Source: UBA8437 sp003445035
GTDB taxonomy: Bacteria; Planctomycetota; Planctomycetia; Planctomycetales; Planctomycetaceae
Direction: 5' to 3'
DNA length: 16,202 nucleotides
Assembly: GCA_937901285.1 (NCBI GenBank)
Contig: CALCHI010000391.1
Span: 1-16,202 of the forward strand
Position 1 is the first letter of the stretch. Every line of letters starts with the position of its first letter. Under the pieces are notes generated by a model, which was not told the origin of the DNA, did not search any database, and saw only the letters and a list, made by a program, of their open reading frames with translations. The translations under genes were made by a program, and so were the position numbers. Below, piece after piece: positions 7,733 through 15,214 of this stretch.

Positions 7733-8827
7733 ATGCGCCAGCCTCACACGTCACGTCGCGGATTTCTGAAGGCAACCGGAACGATGGCGATCGCCGGATC
7801 CGCCCCCGCGGTCCTTGGGGCCGAAGATAAGAGCGGCCTGAAGCCGCCGGTGATTGGTCCGGAAGGCTATCGGTACGAGGTCCATCACGACAGCATGAAG
7901 GTCCCCAAGCACATTCGATGGCAGGACACACATGGTGTCGCCGTCGACGCTGCCGGCCTGGTCTACGTGAAACACCGCACGATGACCGCCGATCCGCAGG
8001 ACGCCGTGGTCGTGTTCGACCGACACGGCAAGTTCGTCCGCTCATTCGGCAAGGAGTTTCACGGCGGTGGCCACGGGGTCGACATCCGACGTGACGGCAA
8101 CGAGGAGTTCCTCTATCTGTGCGACAACAAGGGCTACATCGCCAAGAGCACTCTCAAGGGCGAAGTGGTCTGGAAACAGGCCGCTCCGAAAATCGCCCCG
8201 TACAAGACGGCCAGGCCGTTCGAGGTGAAGACACCGGGCAAGTACGGCAAGGGACACCTGTTCAGCCCGACCAACATCGCCTTCGCACCCGACGGCGGTT
8301 TCTGGGTCGGCGACGGGTACGGCTCACATTACATCATCAAGTACGACAAGGACGCCAAGGTTGTCGGCCACTTCGGCGGCGCCGGTGATGGCCCCGGACA
8401 ACTCCGCACACCGCACGGCCTGTGGTGGGACGACCGCAAGGGACGCGAACCGGCACTGGTTGTCGCCGATCGCGCCAACGCGAGGCTGCAGTATTTTTCG
8501 GCCGCCGGCAAACACCTTGGCTTCGTCAATGACATGCTGTTCCCGGCCGACATCGATCTCCGCGGTGACGTGATGCTGGTACCGGATCTGCATGCCAGGA
8601 TCACCCTGCTCGACGGTAGCAACAAGGTGATCGCGCACCTGGGACACGACCCGGCCTGGCTCAAACAGGTGTTGGCCGACAACTTCGCCATGCGTCGGCA
8701 TCCCGAACGCTGGCAGAAGGGCAAGTTCATTCACCCCCACGACGCTTGCTTCGACCACGACGGCAACATCTACATGGCCGAATGGGTGCACGTCGGTCGA
8801 GTGAGTTTCCTGAAACACGTCGGGTGA
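7733..8827 (+). CDS. Tat-exported NHL-repeat six-bladed propeller protein
   Basis: 364 residues from the ATG at 7733. This start leaves a clean twin-arginine signal, SRRGFLKATGTMAIAGSAPAV (S-R-R-G-F-L-K at 7-13, then a hydrophobic h-region), so the protein is exported folded; a longer frame to 7652 would bury it and is rejected. NHL-type blades are visible, e.g. THGVAVDAAGLVYVKHR (66-82), FSPTNIAFAPDGGFWVGDGY (177-196), RTPHGLWWDD (225-234), VVADRANARLQYFSAAGKHL (243-262) and HPHDACFDHDGNIYMAEW (334-351). Such propellers in planctomycetes resemble the peptidylglycine alpha-amidating lyase/NHL group but are often non-catalytic binding proteins, so no reaction is assigned. The ribosome site is weak (AGG about 12 bases upstream). 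It is alone on this strand and probably ends at the hairpin at 8901-8938. Confidence 0.88.
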   Translation: MRQPHTSRRGFLKATGTMAIAGSAPAVLGAEDKSGLKPPVIGPEGYRYEVHHDSMKVPKHIRWQDTHGVAVDAAGLVYVKHRTMTADPQDAVVVFDRHGKFVRSFGKEFHGGGHGVDIRRDGNEEFLYLCDNKGYIAKSTLKGEVVWKQAAPKIAPYKTARPFEVKTPGKYGKGHLFSPTNIAFAPDGGFWVGDGYGSHYIIKYDKDAKVVGHFGGAGDGPGQLRTPHGLWWDDRKGREPALVVADRANARLQYFSAAGKHLGFVNDMLFPADIDLRGDVMLVPDLHARITLLDGSNKVIAHLGHDPAWLKQVLADNFAMRRHPERWQKGKFIHPHDACFDHDGNIYMAEWVHVGRVSFLKHVG

Positions 8828-8900
8828 CGACAACACGACGGCACCTTGAAGGGCTCGTTGTGCCCCGGGGCCAGCTTCGGGAAACCATTCGCCCGCGCCG

Positions 8901-8938
8901 GCGAACCCGGATTCAACCGGATTCGCTTGTCTTTTTTC
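8901..8938 (+). terminator. Intrinsic terminator after the NHL gene
   Basis: The arms GCGAACCCGG (8901-8910) and CCGGATTCGC (8917-8926) pair at 9 of 10 positions around a 6-base loop, and are followed on the + strand by TTGTCTTTTTTC (8927-8938). This is a textbook Rho-independent terminator for the + strand gene ending at 8827. It overlaps the last codons of the convergent - strand gene (stop at 8913-8915). There is no U tract on the - strand side, so it should act in one direction only. Confidence 0.65.
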
Positions 8939-10199
8939 GATTGGCGAATCGCCAGCGTGCCGCCTCGTAGCGAATCGCCAGTTCGGGCGACGGGAGTCGT
9001 TCGCCCCTTCGAGGATGCATGCTGTGCATCAGTCGATCCAGGATGCCGGTCGTCAGGAGTGTTCGTTCGACCGGGTAGGCCGGCTCTCTGGTGTGAACCA
9101 TGTGCTGGATCCCCTGCAACAGTTCGGCAAAGTGGGGAAACGGAATTCCCGGAGTCTTCATCCAGCAGGCGAATGGCTCGGTTTGCTGACGCACCCGACA
9201 GGCAACGGCCAGTTGGCAACTGAACTTGGGAGGCATCGGACCGATGGCACTGGGGAACATGGCCCCCATGGCCTTCAGGCCGTCACGGTATTCGACCAGG
9301 AAGAACACCGTGCCGGGGTGCTTGATGCGTTCCTCGAGTTTCTCCGTTGATGCATCCAGGGTCCGCAATGCCGCCTTCAGCAACGAACGCGACCAATCAC
9401 CCCGTTTCTCCGCCGCCCAGATCTCCTCACCCCGCAGCGCCGTCACCGCGGACACTCCGGTTTCCCCTCCGTGACGACGTTCGACCACGCATTGCAGTGC
9501 CTCCAGTGCATGGAAGAGATAGGACTCGGACGCGCTGTGCCCCACCACCAGGGCCTGCTGGATCCGGCTACCGATGGGGAGTTCCTTGGCCGGATACCGC
9601 CAGGTGACAGGCAATGACGAGCCCGCCATCAGTGGAATCCGGAAACGTCGTGCCGTGTCGACCATGTGTTTGGCATCCCGCCATCGGTAGCCGAGGTGCT
9701 TGTCGTTGAACACCGGCACGAATTGACCGCAGCGTCGCATCGCGGCAACGATTTCATCGAAGAACCGCCGACGCGGATACATGTGCTGCTTTGTCTCGGG
9801 TGTGTACGGATAGTCTCCGTGTTCGCCGACACTCAACACGCCGGCGACGGAAACCCGATTCGTCCCCAGCGTGACCGCCTCGTCGATCGTCCTGGCGATG
9901 CGGAAACCGTGTTTCTTTGCCAGGCCACGGCTCAGATCCTTCTCGGAAAACTGATCGACGTACATCGAAACAAGTTCCAGATCCGGTCCCGGCCCACCGG
10001 CCTGTCGCCAGCCGTTGAGGATCTTTCCGACCAGCACATCCGCGTGAGAGTACTTGAAGTACTGGGTAACCACGGCCGCCACCGGGAGCTTCTTTCGTCG
10101 CAGGCCAGCCGCCGGAAGAAGCGATCCGCCCGTGAGACCCGTGAGACCGCCGAGTCCCAGCTCTGCCAGCACTCGGCGTCGAGTTCTCTGTCCGTCCAT
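8913..10199 (-). CDS. Tat-exported Gfo/Idh/MocA-like protein of unknown function
   Basis: 428 residues. The ATG at 10199 is fixed by the ribosome site AAAGGGAGG (10208-10216) 8 bases upstream. The N-terminus RTRRRVLAELGLGGLTGLTG is a twin-arginine leader. After it, VAAVVTQYFKYSHADVLVGK (40-59) and DLELVSMYVDQ (73-83) have a Rossmann-like strand-helix-strand pattern. The C-terminal PVERTLLTTGILDRLMHSM (376-394) and LPSPELAIRYE (402-412) resemble the ends of planctomycete Gfo/Idh/MocA oxidoreductases. It lacks the GxGxxG nucleotide motif and the family's EKP; 'NDKHLGYRW' (165-173) sits about where EKP would fall. It may be a divergent oxidoreductase or have lost activity. It lies 60 bases downstream of the LamG-bearing propeller gene, probably in one transcript. 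Confidence 0.75.
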   Translation of the reverse strand: MDGQRTRRRVLAELGLGGLTGLTGGSLLPAAGLRRKKLPVAAVVTQYFKYSHADVLVGKILNGWRQAGGPGPDLELVSMYVDQFSEKDLSRGLAKKHGFRIARTIDEAVTLGTNRVSVAGVLSVGEHGDYPYTPETKQHMYPRRRFFDEIVAAMRRCGQFVPVFNDKHLGYRWRDAKHMVDTARRFRIPLMAGSSLPVTWRYPAKELPIGSRIQQALVVGHSASESYLFHALEALQCVVERRHGGETGVSAVTALRGEEIWAAEKRGDWSRSLLKAALRTLDASTEKLEERIKHPGTVFFLVEYRDGLKAMGAMFPSAIGPMPPKFSCQLAVACRVRQQTEPFACWMKTPGIPFPHFAELLQGIQHMVHTREPAYPVERTLLTTGILDRLMHSMHPRRGERLPSPELAIRYEAARWRFANRKKTSESG

Positions 10200-10259
10200 C
10201 GGCTGAACCTCCCTTTATGTGGCGAAACCGGCTAGCCGACCTCGTGACTCGTGACCAAC

Positions 10260-12479
10260 CTACTTCTGCAGTTGGAACGCGAAAAGTTTGGCGTTGCTCA
10301 GGTGAAATCGAAACCGAACGACTTTTCCCGTAAGCGACGACAGGTCTTTTTGCTTCTTCCAGGCAGGCTGGAACCGCAGTTCGTCAATCGCCTGATGCTC
10401 CACGGCGTCATCTCCAGAGAAACCCGGAATCGCCTTGCCGCTCTCGTCGAGCACTTCAACCCGGAACCGACCGGCTCGTGCATCGACGTTGACCTGGAGC
10501 TTGCTGCCCGACAGGCGGAACGGCTTGGTCAGAACCACGCCGGGCGTGGCCTTGGCTTCCAAGCAGATGAACCGATCCAGCCGCAGAGTGGCCACGCCGA
10601 TGGCGTGCTTGAACGGGGCATTGTGCCGCTCATTGGCACCACCGTAATACAGCCAGTGGCGGTCATCGTGTGTGACAATCGTCGAGCCCGGGATGATCAG
10701 GTCCTTGTCGAACGCGCCGTCCGGACCACGGGGAACCAGCGGCTGCTTGGCGTAGACCCAGTCCAGGTCCCAATTGTCGGCGTCCCGACTGGTACCGATG
10801 TAGAAGTTCATCACGTCCCGCTCGTGGCGCTTGTGGTAATCGACCGCCCCCTCGCTGTGATCCCCGGGCCATTCGTAGACGCTCAGGATTCCGAAATGGA
10901 CGCCCTCGTAAATCCAGTCGTTGCAGGAGTAGATTTGCCTGCGACGGTGTTCGAGCGGACCTTCACGGTTGAACGTCCATTCCCGGACCGTCTTCCATCC
11001 GGTGGGAACGGTGAAAATGTCGTGATACGTATTGCCACTGTTGGTGCGGTCGGCCCGGATGTTGCCTCGGGAGGAGATCACCCCGGTGTACAGGTCGCCG
11101 GCGAAGCCCGGTCCAAAACAAATTCCCGAGCGGTCGCCACCGGCTCCGGTGCAATCTCGCTTGATGGAGAAGAAACCACGGCTGTCACTGCCGGCCACTT
11201 TCAGCCAGGCCGAAATGGTGAACTCGTCTGTGATGCCGTAGTCGGTTGATGGAAGCGAGACGTAGTCCTTCCCATTGGTCAAATCGAGTGAGTGAGCACC
11301 GCCGACGGCCGGTGTGTCGTCACTGAAACCTGCACCGACAATGGCAACACCGTGATTGTCACCGACCCGGTCGGTGACCTTCTTGCCATCGTTGAAATCC
11401 CAGTACGAGACCGGCCGCTTCCCCCCGGTCAGCGTTGTCGGTGTCGCCGCTCCAGCCGCCAGCGCAGCGATCTGTTTTGACGTCAACGGCACGTTCCAGA
11501 CCGCCACGTCGTCTGCCAGGCCGTTGTAGAAATACCAGGGATCGTTTCGCACCCGTCCCTCGCCACCAAACCCGCTGAAGGAGGTGTTGGCATCGACGAA
11601 ATCGACGTTGGTGCCAGCCACCTTGAGCCGCCCTTTGCCCTTTCCGTCGTCACCAACGTAAGACGTCTGTGCGACCCCGTTGAGGTACATCGTCACACGG
11701 TCGTCCTTCAGCACCGAGGCCACGTGGATCCAGGTCCCCTTGGGCAGGCCGATGTCAGCCTTGACGTCGGTGTTCGTCATGCTGCGAGCACCCCGGATCT
11801 CGCCTTTGCCTCCCGCGGCGCCGAAGTCCGTACGGGTGAACAACCTGTACAGCCGCGCGGCGGGATCCCAGAAGATCTGGTTGCACGTGTCAGCGGCCCG
11901 CTTGGTGACCGGGTGTCCGTTGTTGTACGGCGTCCAGTGGATCCCGTCGCCGGAGTGCGCCAGCGCGGCTCTCATGCCCGGACCATCGTAGGCCGCCTTG
12001 AAACGGTGTGCCGGGTCGGTCTCATGCTGGTCGAGGCTCACGGACATCGTGAAGTCGCCGGCGAAGTTGATCCCCTTGATGTCGGGGCCTCGCTTGAAGT
12101 TCAGCCCGTCTGACGACTCTGCGTAGTTGTAGCCGCCGCCGCCGTGCTTGCGGTACCACATCCGGAATCGACCCTCGTCGTGCAACACGCTGCCGTAAAA
12201 GACGCCGTCGGTGATGATGGGCTTGCCACCGTTGGCCTTGGTGACCGTGCCCAGCTTGCGGGTGACGTTCTGTGTTTTGGCGATGACGTAATCGTCCACC
12301 AGCAATTGCTTGCGACGACCAATCGGGAGAGGCTTGGAAACCCGACTGATTGTGGCCGTACGCCGCTCGGCCTGATCCGACACGCGGAGCCCCGACCCAC
12401 TGGCCGCCTTCACCGCCTCGAAAACTATCGGGGTCAACACGATCAACCCAACCACGCTGACACTCTTGAGAGATCTCAC
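10260..12479 (-). CDS. Secreted five-bladed-propeller protein with inserted LamG domain
   Basis: 739 residues starting at GTG 12477-12479, chosen because AAAGGAG (12487-12493) lies 7 bases upstream and because it gives a proper signal peptide (MRSLKSVSVVGLIVLTPIVF). The upstream ATG at 12518 adds 13 residues but has no ribosome site. Residues about 55-242 and 494-640 form a GH32/GH43-like propeller: QLLVDDYVIAKTQNV (58-72), YGSVLHDEGRFRMWYRKHGG (95-114), RRQIYSCNDWIYEGVHFGIL (512-531) and WLYYGGANERHNAPFKHAIG (609-628). Residues about 243-493 form a LamG-like module in which the C-terminal half precedes the N-terminal half. A beta-sandwich C-terminal domain (about 645-739) matches that of the paralogue at the right edge. 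The protein is presumably secreted and carbohydrate-directed; catalysis is unproven. Confidence 0.82.
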   Translation of the reverse strand: MRSLKSVSVVGLIVLTPIVFEAVKAASGSGLRVSDQAERRTATISRVSKPLPIGRRKQLLVDDYVIAKTQNVTRKLGTVTKANGGKPIITDGVFYGSVLHDEGRFRMWYRKHGGGGYNYAESSDGLNFKRGPDIKGINFAGDFTMSVSLDQHETDPAHRFKAAYDGPGMRAALAHSGDGIHWTPYNNGHPVTKRAADTCNQIFWDPAARLYRLFTRTDFGAAGGKGEIRGARSMTNTDVKADIGLPKGTWIHVASVLKDDRVTMYLNGVAQTSYVGDDGKGKGRLKVAGTNVDFVDANTSFSGFGGEGRVRNDPWYFYNGLADDVAVWNVPLTSKQIAALAAGAATPTTLTGGKRPVSYWDFNDGKKVTDRVGDNHGVAIVGAGFSDDTPAVGGAHSLDLTNGKDYVSLPSTDYGITDEFTISAWLKVAGSDSRGFFSIKRDCTGAGGDRSGICFGPGFAGDLYTGVISSRGNIRADRTNSGNTYHDIFTVPTGWKTVREWTFNREGPLEHRRRQIYSCNDWIYEGVHFGILSVYEWPGDHSEGAVDYHKRHERDVMNFYIGTSRDADNWDLDWVYAKQPLVPRGPDGAFDKDLIIPGSTIVTHDDRHWLYYGGANERHNAPFKHAIGVATLRLDRFICLEAKATPGVVLTKPFRLSGSKLQVNVDARAGRFRVEVLDESGKAIPGFSGDDAVEHQAIDELRFQPAWKKQKDLSSLTGKVVRFRFHLSNAKLFAFQLQK
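11001..11753 (-). other. LamG-like insertion inside the propeller, halves in reversed order
   Basis: This covers residues about 243-493 of the host protein. The first half (243-343: KGTWIHVASVLKDDRVTMYL, then GLADDVAVWNVPLTSKQIAA) has the features that normally end a LamG domain. The second half (357-491: SYWDFNDGKKVTDRVGDNHG, then YGITDEFTISAWLKV) has those that normally begin one. The two are joined by a short Gly/Ala/Thr linker (343-356). Both junctions show an Asp-Ile pair. Confidence 0.6.
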
Positions 12480-12747
12480 CGCGCAGCTCCTTTCGTGCCC
12501 TGGCGGGCGGAGGTTCATCGCGTGACTTTAGCACATCGGATCTGGCCGGTTCGACGCCGTCACCGGCAAAGCCCCAGAGTGAACGGAGCGGTGGAACTCC
12601 CGGCGATCTCCGGTGGCCCTCCCGCGTCGTTCCATTGTTGCCCGGGACGACTGCAGGTAACGTCGGATATCCTCCGGCGAGAACACCACGGTAACCGAAG
12701 CCCGACCGCTGCCCGTCTCCGCCAAACCGACGCCTGAAGACAAGATC
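12480..12747. promoter_or_regulatory. Divergent intergenic region between the propeller gene and feoA
   Basis: 268 bases with no supportable gene. The ribosome site of the propeller gene is at 12487-12493. Bases 12528-12747 also lie inside a long antisense frame that runs over feoA and is rejected. I looked for a 19-base Fur-type box upstream of feoA and saw none that I would defend. Promoters for both sides must lie here. Confidence 0.4.
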
Positions 12748-12996
12748 ATGTCCGCCCCATTGTCGACGTTCCGATCTGGCCAGGTCGTGTGTGAGTCACT
12801 CACCGGGGAAGGCCCTGAAGTGGTTCGCCTGAAACGAATGGGCATCTGTTCCGGGCGACGGATCGACGTGATCCAGACGGGTGACCCAATGATTCTTGGG
12901 GTCGTCGGAACAAGATTGGGGATCTCCCGAAAACTGGCATCACGGGTGCTTGTCTCTTCGGCCGAAGAGACCGCCACGGACTCACCCCCCCAATAG
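12748..12996 (+). CDS. feoA: Ferrous iron transport protein A (FeoA, SH3-like)
   Basis: 82 residues, the usual FeoA size. The SH3-like core is visible as VVRLKRMGICSGRRIDVIQT (26-45), then GDPMILGVVGTRLGISRKLA (46-65) and SRVLVS: a Leu/Met-Gly turn, the 'GxP' loop and the 'R.xAxxVxV' ending. FeoA is a small cytosolic partner of the FeoB Fe(II) permease. The ATG at 12748 has GAAGA about 6 bases upstream, which is weak. It is followed after 18 bases by feoB on the same strand, so the two form a feoAB operon; no feoC is visible. A Gly/Pro/Ser tail after about residue 70 is not part of the fold. Confidence 0.9.
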   Translation: MSAPLSTFRSGQVVCESLTGEGPEVVRLKRMGICSGRRIDVIQTGDPMILGVVGTRLGISRKLASRVLVSSAEETATDSPPQ

Positions 12997-13014
12997 AGAA
13001 TCGCGCCAACAAAG

Positions 13015-15186
13015 ATGGCAGGACTCGACACATCTCCGGCTCCCGCACCGTCTCACCCGACCTCCGAGGGGCCTCTCTCCACCCCGCAAGTCGCGTTGGT
13101 TGGTAACCCGAACACCGGTAAGACGTCGCTGTTCAATGCGCTGACGGGCTTGAGGGCCAAGACTGCCAATTTCCCCGGCAGCACCGTCGACATCCGGCGT
13201 GGACGGCTCGACCTTGAGTCCGGCCCGGCGGAATTGATCGACCTGCCGGGACTCTACAGCCTGGATGCCCTGAGTCCCGAGGAGGCGGTGGCGGCGAGTG
13301 TCCTGCGAGGCGAAGCCGGAACAGAATCGGCCCCCGATGCCGTACTAGTTGTCATTGATGCCACCCACATCGAGAGAAACCTCTACCTGGCCAGCGAGGT
13401 CGTTGATCTGCAACTGCCGACGATCGTGGCCCTGAACATGATCGATGCCGCTTCGGCCGCCAGGATCACGATCGAGGTGGAGCGACTGTCCAGCCATCTC
13501 GGCTGTCCGGTGGTCGCGGTCAGTTCGCGAACCGGTTCGGGCCTCGCGGAGGTCCGCCAGGCCGTCGACAGCCAACTCGCAGCCGTGGAACCGCAGCAGG
13601 ACCACGTGTCCTGCACGGCCGGCTGCACCGGTTGTCATTTTGCCGCAAGATATGACTGGGCCGAACAGGTTGCCACCGAGTGCGTCGAGACCCCCGACGG
13701 CCAGGGCCATCGCACTGCGGCAATCGACCGTGTCCTGGTCAATCCGTTCGGGGGAATGATCGCCTTCCTGGCAGTGATGGTCGGGATTTTTTACCTGATC
13801 TTTTCGCTGGCCGATGTTCCGATGACGATGGTCGACGAGGGATTTGCCGTTGTGGCTGCCACCGTCGACGCAGCATTCCCTTCTACTGACATGCATCCGG
13901 CGGCCTGGTTCGTTGCCGCCGCTTCACTTTCGATGGCCGTGTTCTGGCTGGCCTACCGGGCCGCCGGAATCCGCTGGTCGGCGAAATCCGGAGCCTCGGC
14001 GGCTGTGGTCTCCGTCGTGGTCGGCCTGATGCCCGCCGATGACCTCAACAGCCTGCTGGTGGACGGCGTGATCGCCGGCGTCGGTGGTGTCGTCATTTTT
14101 CTTCCACAGATCTGTATCCTGTTTTTCTTCATCTCGCTGCTCGAACAAAGCGGATACCTGGCTCGCGGCGCTTTCGTCATGGAACGCCTGATGCGACTGG
14201 TCGGCCTGCCCGGAAAGGCCTTCGTCCCGATGATCTCGGCCCACGCCTGTGCCATCCCCGGAATCATGGCCGCCCGCGTTATCGAAGACTGGCGAGATCG
14301 GCTCGTGACGATCCTGGTCCTGCCGCTGCTGACCTGTTCTGCACGGCTTCCGGTCTATTCGATGGTTGCCGCGCTGCTGTTCAGCGGTTCGCCACTTTAC
14401 GCCGCCCTGGTCTTTGTCGGGTCCTATGTGCTGGGAATCGCGGCCGCATTGTTCTCGGCTTTCTGTCTCAAGATGACCATCCTCAAGGGCGAGGCCGTTC
14501 CGCTGGTCATCGAGTTGCCGCCGTATCGCCTGCCGAACCTCCGGAACGCCCTGACCACGGTCATCGAACGCGCCGGCGTCTTTCTGCGACAGGCCGGAAG
14601 TGTGATCCTGCTGATTTCGGTGATCCTCTGGGGCCTGGCCACCTACCCGTCTCTGCCGGAAAACGAAATGCCCGAAGAACTGGCCGCCCAGTTGGAAGCC
14701 GTTCGAGACGGCCAGGTGGCCGAACTACCCGACGAGGTGCAGCAGGAGATCCTGCAGGCGAAATTGTCTCATTCGTTTGCCGGACGGTTGGGACATTTGT
14801 TTGAACCCGTTTTTGAACCGCTGGGTTTTGACTGGCGGATCAACGTGGGAGTCATCAGCTCTTTCGCCGCCAGGGAGGTCGTCATCTCGACGCTGGCGAT
14901 CATGTACGGGATCGGCGAAGACGGAGGCGAAGACGAAGAGACACTCGTCGAAACGCTGCGACGACAGAAGCGACCCGATGGGACACCGACTTTCTCAGTC
15001 AAGACCGGACTGAGTCTCCTGGTCTTCTTCGTCCTGGCCATGCAGTGCCTGCCTACCCAGGCGGTGACCAAGAGAGAAACCGGGTCCTGGAAATGGGCGG
15101 TGTTGCAGTTGGTCTACATGACGATCCTGGCCTACGTGGGGGCGTTGATCGTCTACCAGGGCTGTACCGCATTCGGCCTCGGCTGA
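13015..15186 (+). CDS. feoB: Ferrous iron transport protein B (FeoB, GTP-dependent Fe(II) permease)
   Basis: 723 residues. The N-terminal GTPase has G1 GNPNTGKT (30-37), G2 with T57 in NFPGSTVD, G3 DLPG (77-80), G4 NMID (141-144) and G5 SSRTG (170-174). Residues 175-240 form the helical GDI-type segment, with a Cys cluster C200/C204/C207 in 'SCTAGCTGCHF'. The membrane part runs from about 243 to the end with eight or more segments, including the FeoB marks PQICILFFFISLLEQSGYLA (364-383), LTCSARLPVYSMV (439-451) and GVISSFAAREVVISTLA (612-628). It imports Fe(II) across the inner membrane, gated by GTP, with FeoA. The usual ribosome site is weak (GAGAA, 13 bases upstream), so coupling to feoA is likely. 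It converges on the next gene, with 28 bases between stops and no clear terminator. Confidence 0.97.
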   Translation: MAGLDTSPAPAPSHPTSEGPLSTPQVALVGNPNTGKTSLFNALTGLRAKTANFPGSTVDIRRGRLDLESGPAELIDLPGLYSLDALSPEEAVAASVLRGEAGTESAPDAVLVVIDATHIERNLYLASEVVDLQLPTIVALNMIDAASAARITIEVERLSSHLGCPVVAVSSRTGSGLAEVRQAVDSQLAAVEPQQDHVSCTAGCTGCHFAARYDWAEQVATECVETPDGQGHRTAAIDRVLVNPFGGMIAFLAVMVGIFYLIFSLADVPMTMVDEGFAVVAATVDAAFPSTDMHPAAWFVAAASLSMAVFWLAYRAAGIRWSAKSGASAAVVSVVVGLMPADDLNSLLVDGVIAGVGGVVIFLPQICILFFFISLLEQSGYLARGAFVMERLMRLVGLPGKAFVPMISAHACAIPGIMAARVIEDWRDRLVTILVLPLLTCSARLPVYSMVAALLFSGSPLYAALVFVGSYVLGIAAALFSAFCLKMTILKGEAVPLVIELPPYRLPNLRNALTTVIERAGVFLRQAGSVILLISVILWGLATYPSLPENEMPEELAAQLEAVRDGQVAELPDEVQQEILQAKLSHSFAGRLGHLFEPVFEPLGFDWRINVGVISSFAAREVVISTLAIMYGIGEDGGEDEETLVETLRRQKRPDGTPTFSVKTGLSLLVFFVLAMQCLPTQAVTKRETGSWKWAVLQLVYMTILAYVGALIVYQGCTAFGLG

Positions 15187-15214
15187 GAACCAGACCGGAC
15201 AGACACCCGTGGTG

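Noticed and set aside
10251..11249. A 332-codon + strand open frame
   Set aside because: It is antisense to the propeller/LamG gene, which matches known folds and its paralogue; this is a shadow frame.
12480..12518. ATG at 12518 as start of the propeller protein
   Set aside because: The GTG at 12479 has an AAAGGAG ribosome site 7 bases upstream and yields a clean signal peptide; the ATG has no such site.
12480..12747. A Fur box upstream of feoA
   Set aside because: Expected for feoAB by analogy, but I could not find a stretch close enough to the 19-base consensus to support it.
12528..13031. A 167-codon - strand open frame over feoA
   Set aside because: feoA on the other strand has the expected size, fold motifs and feoB partner; the - strand product has none.
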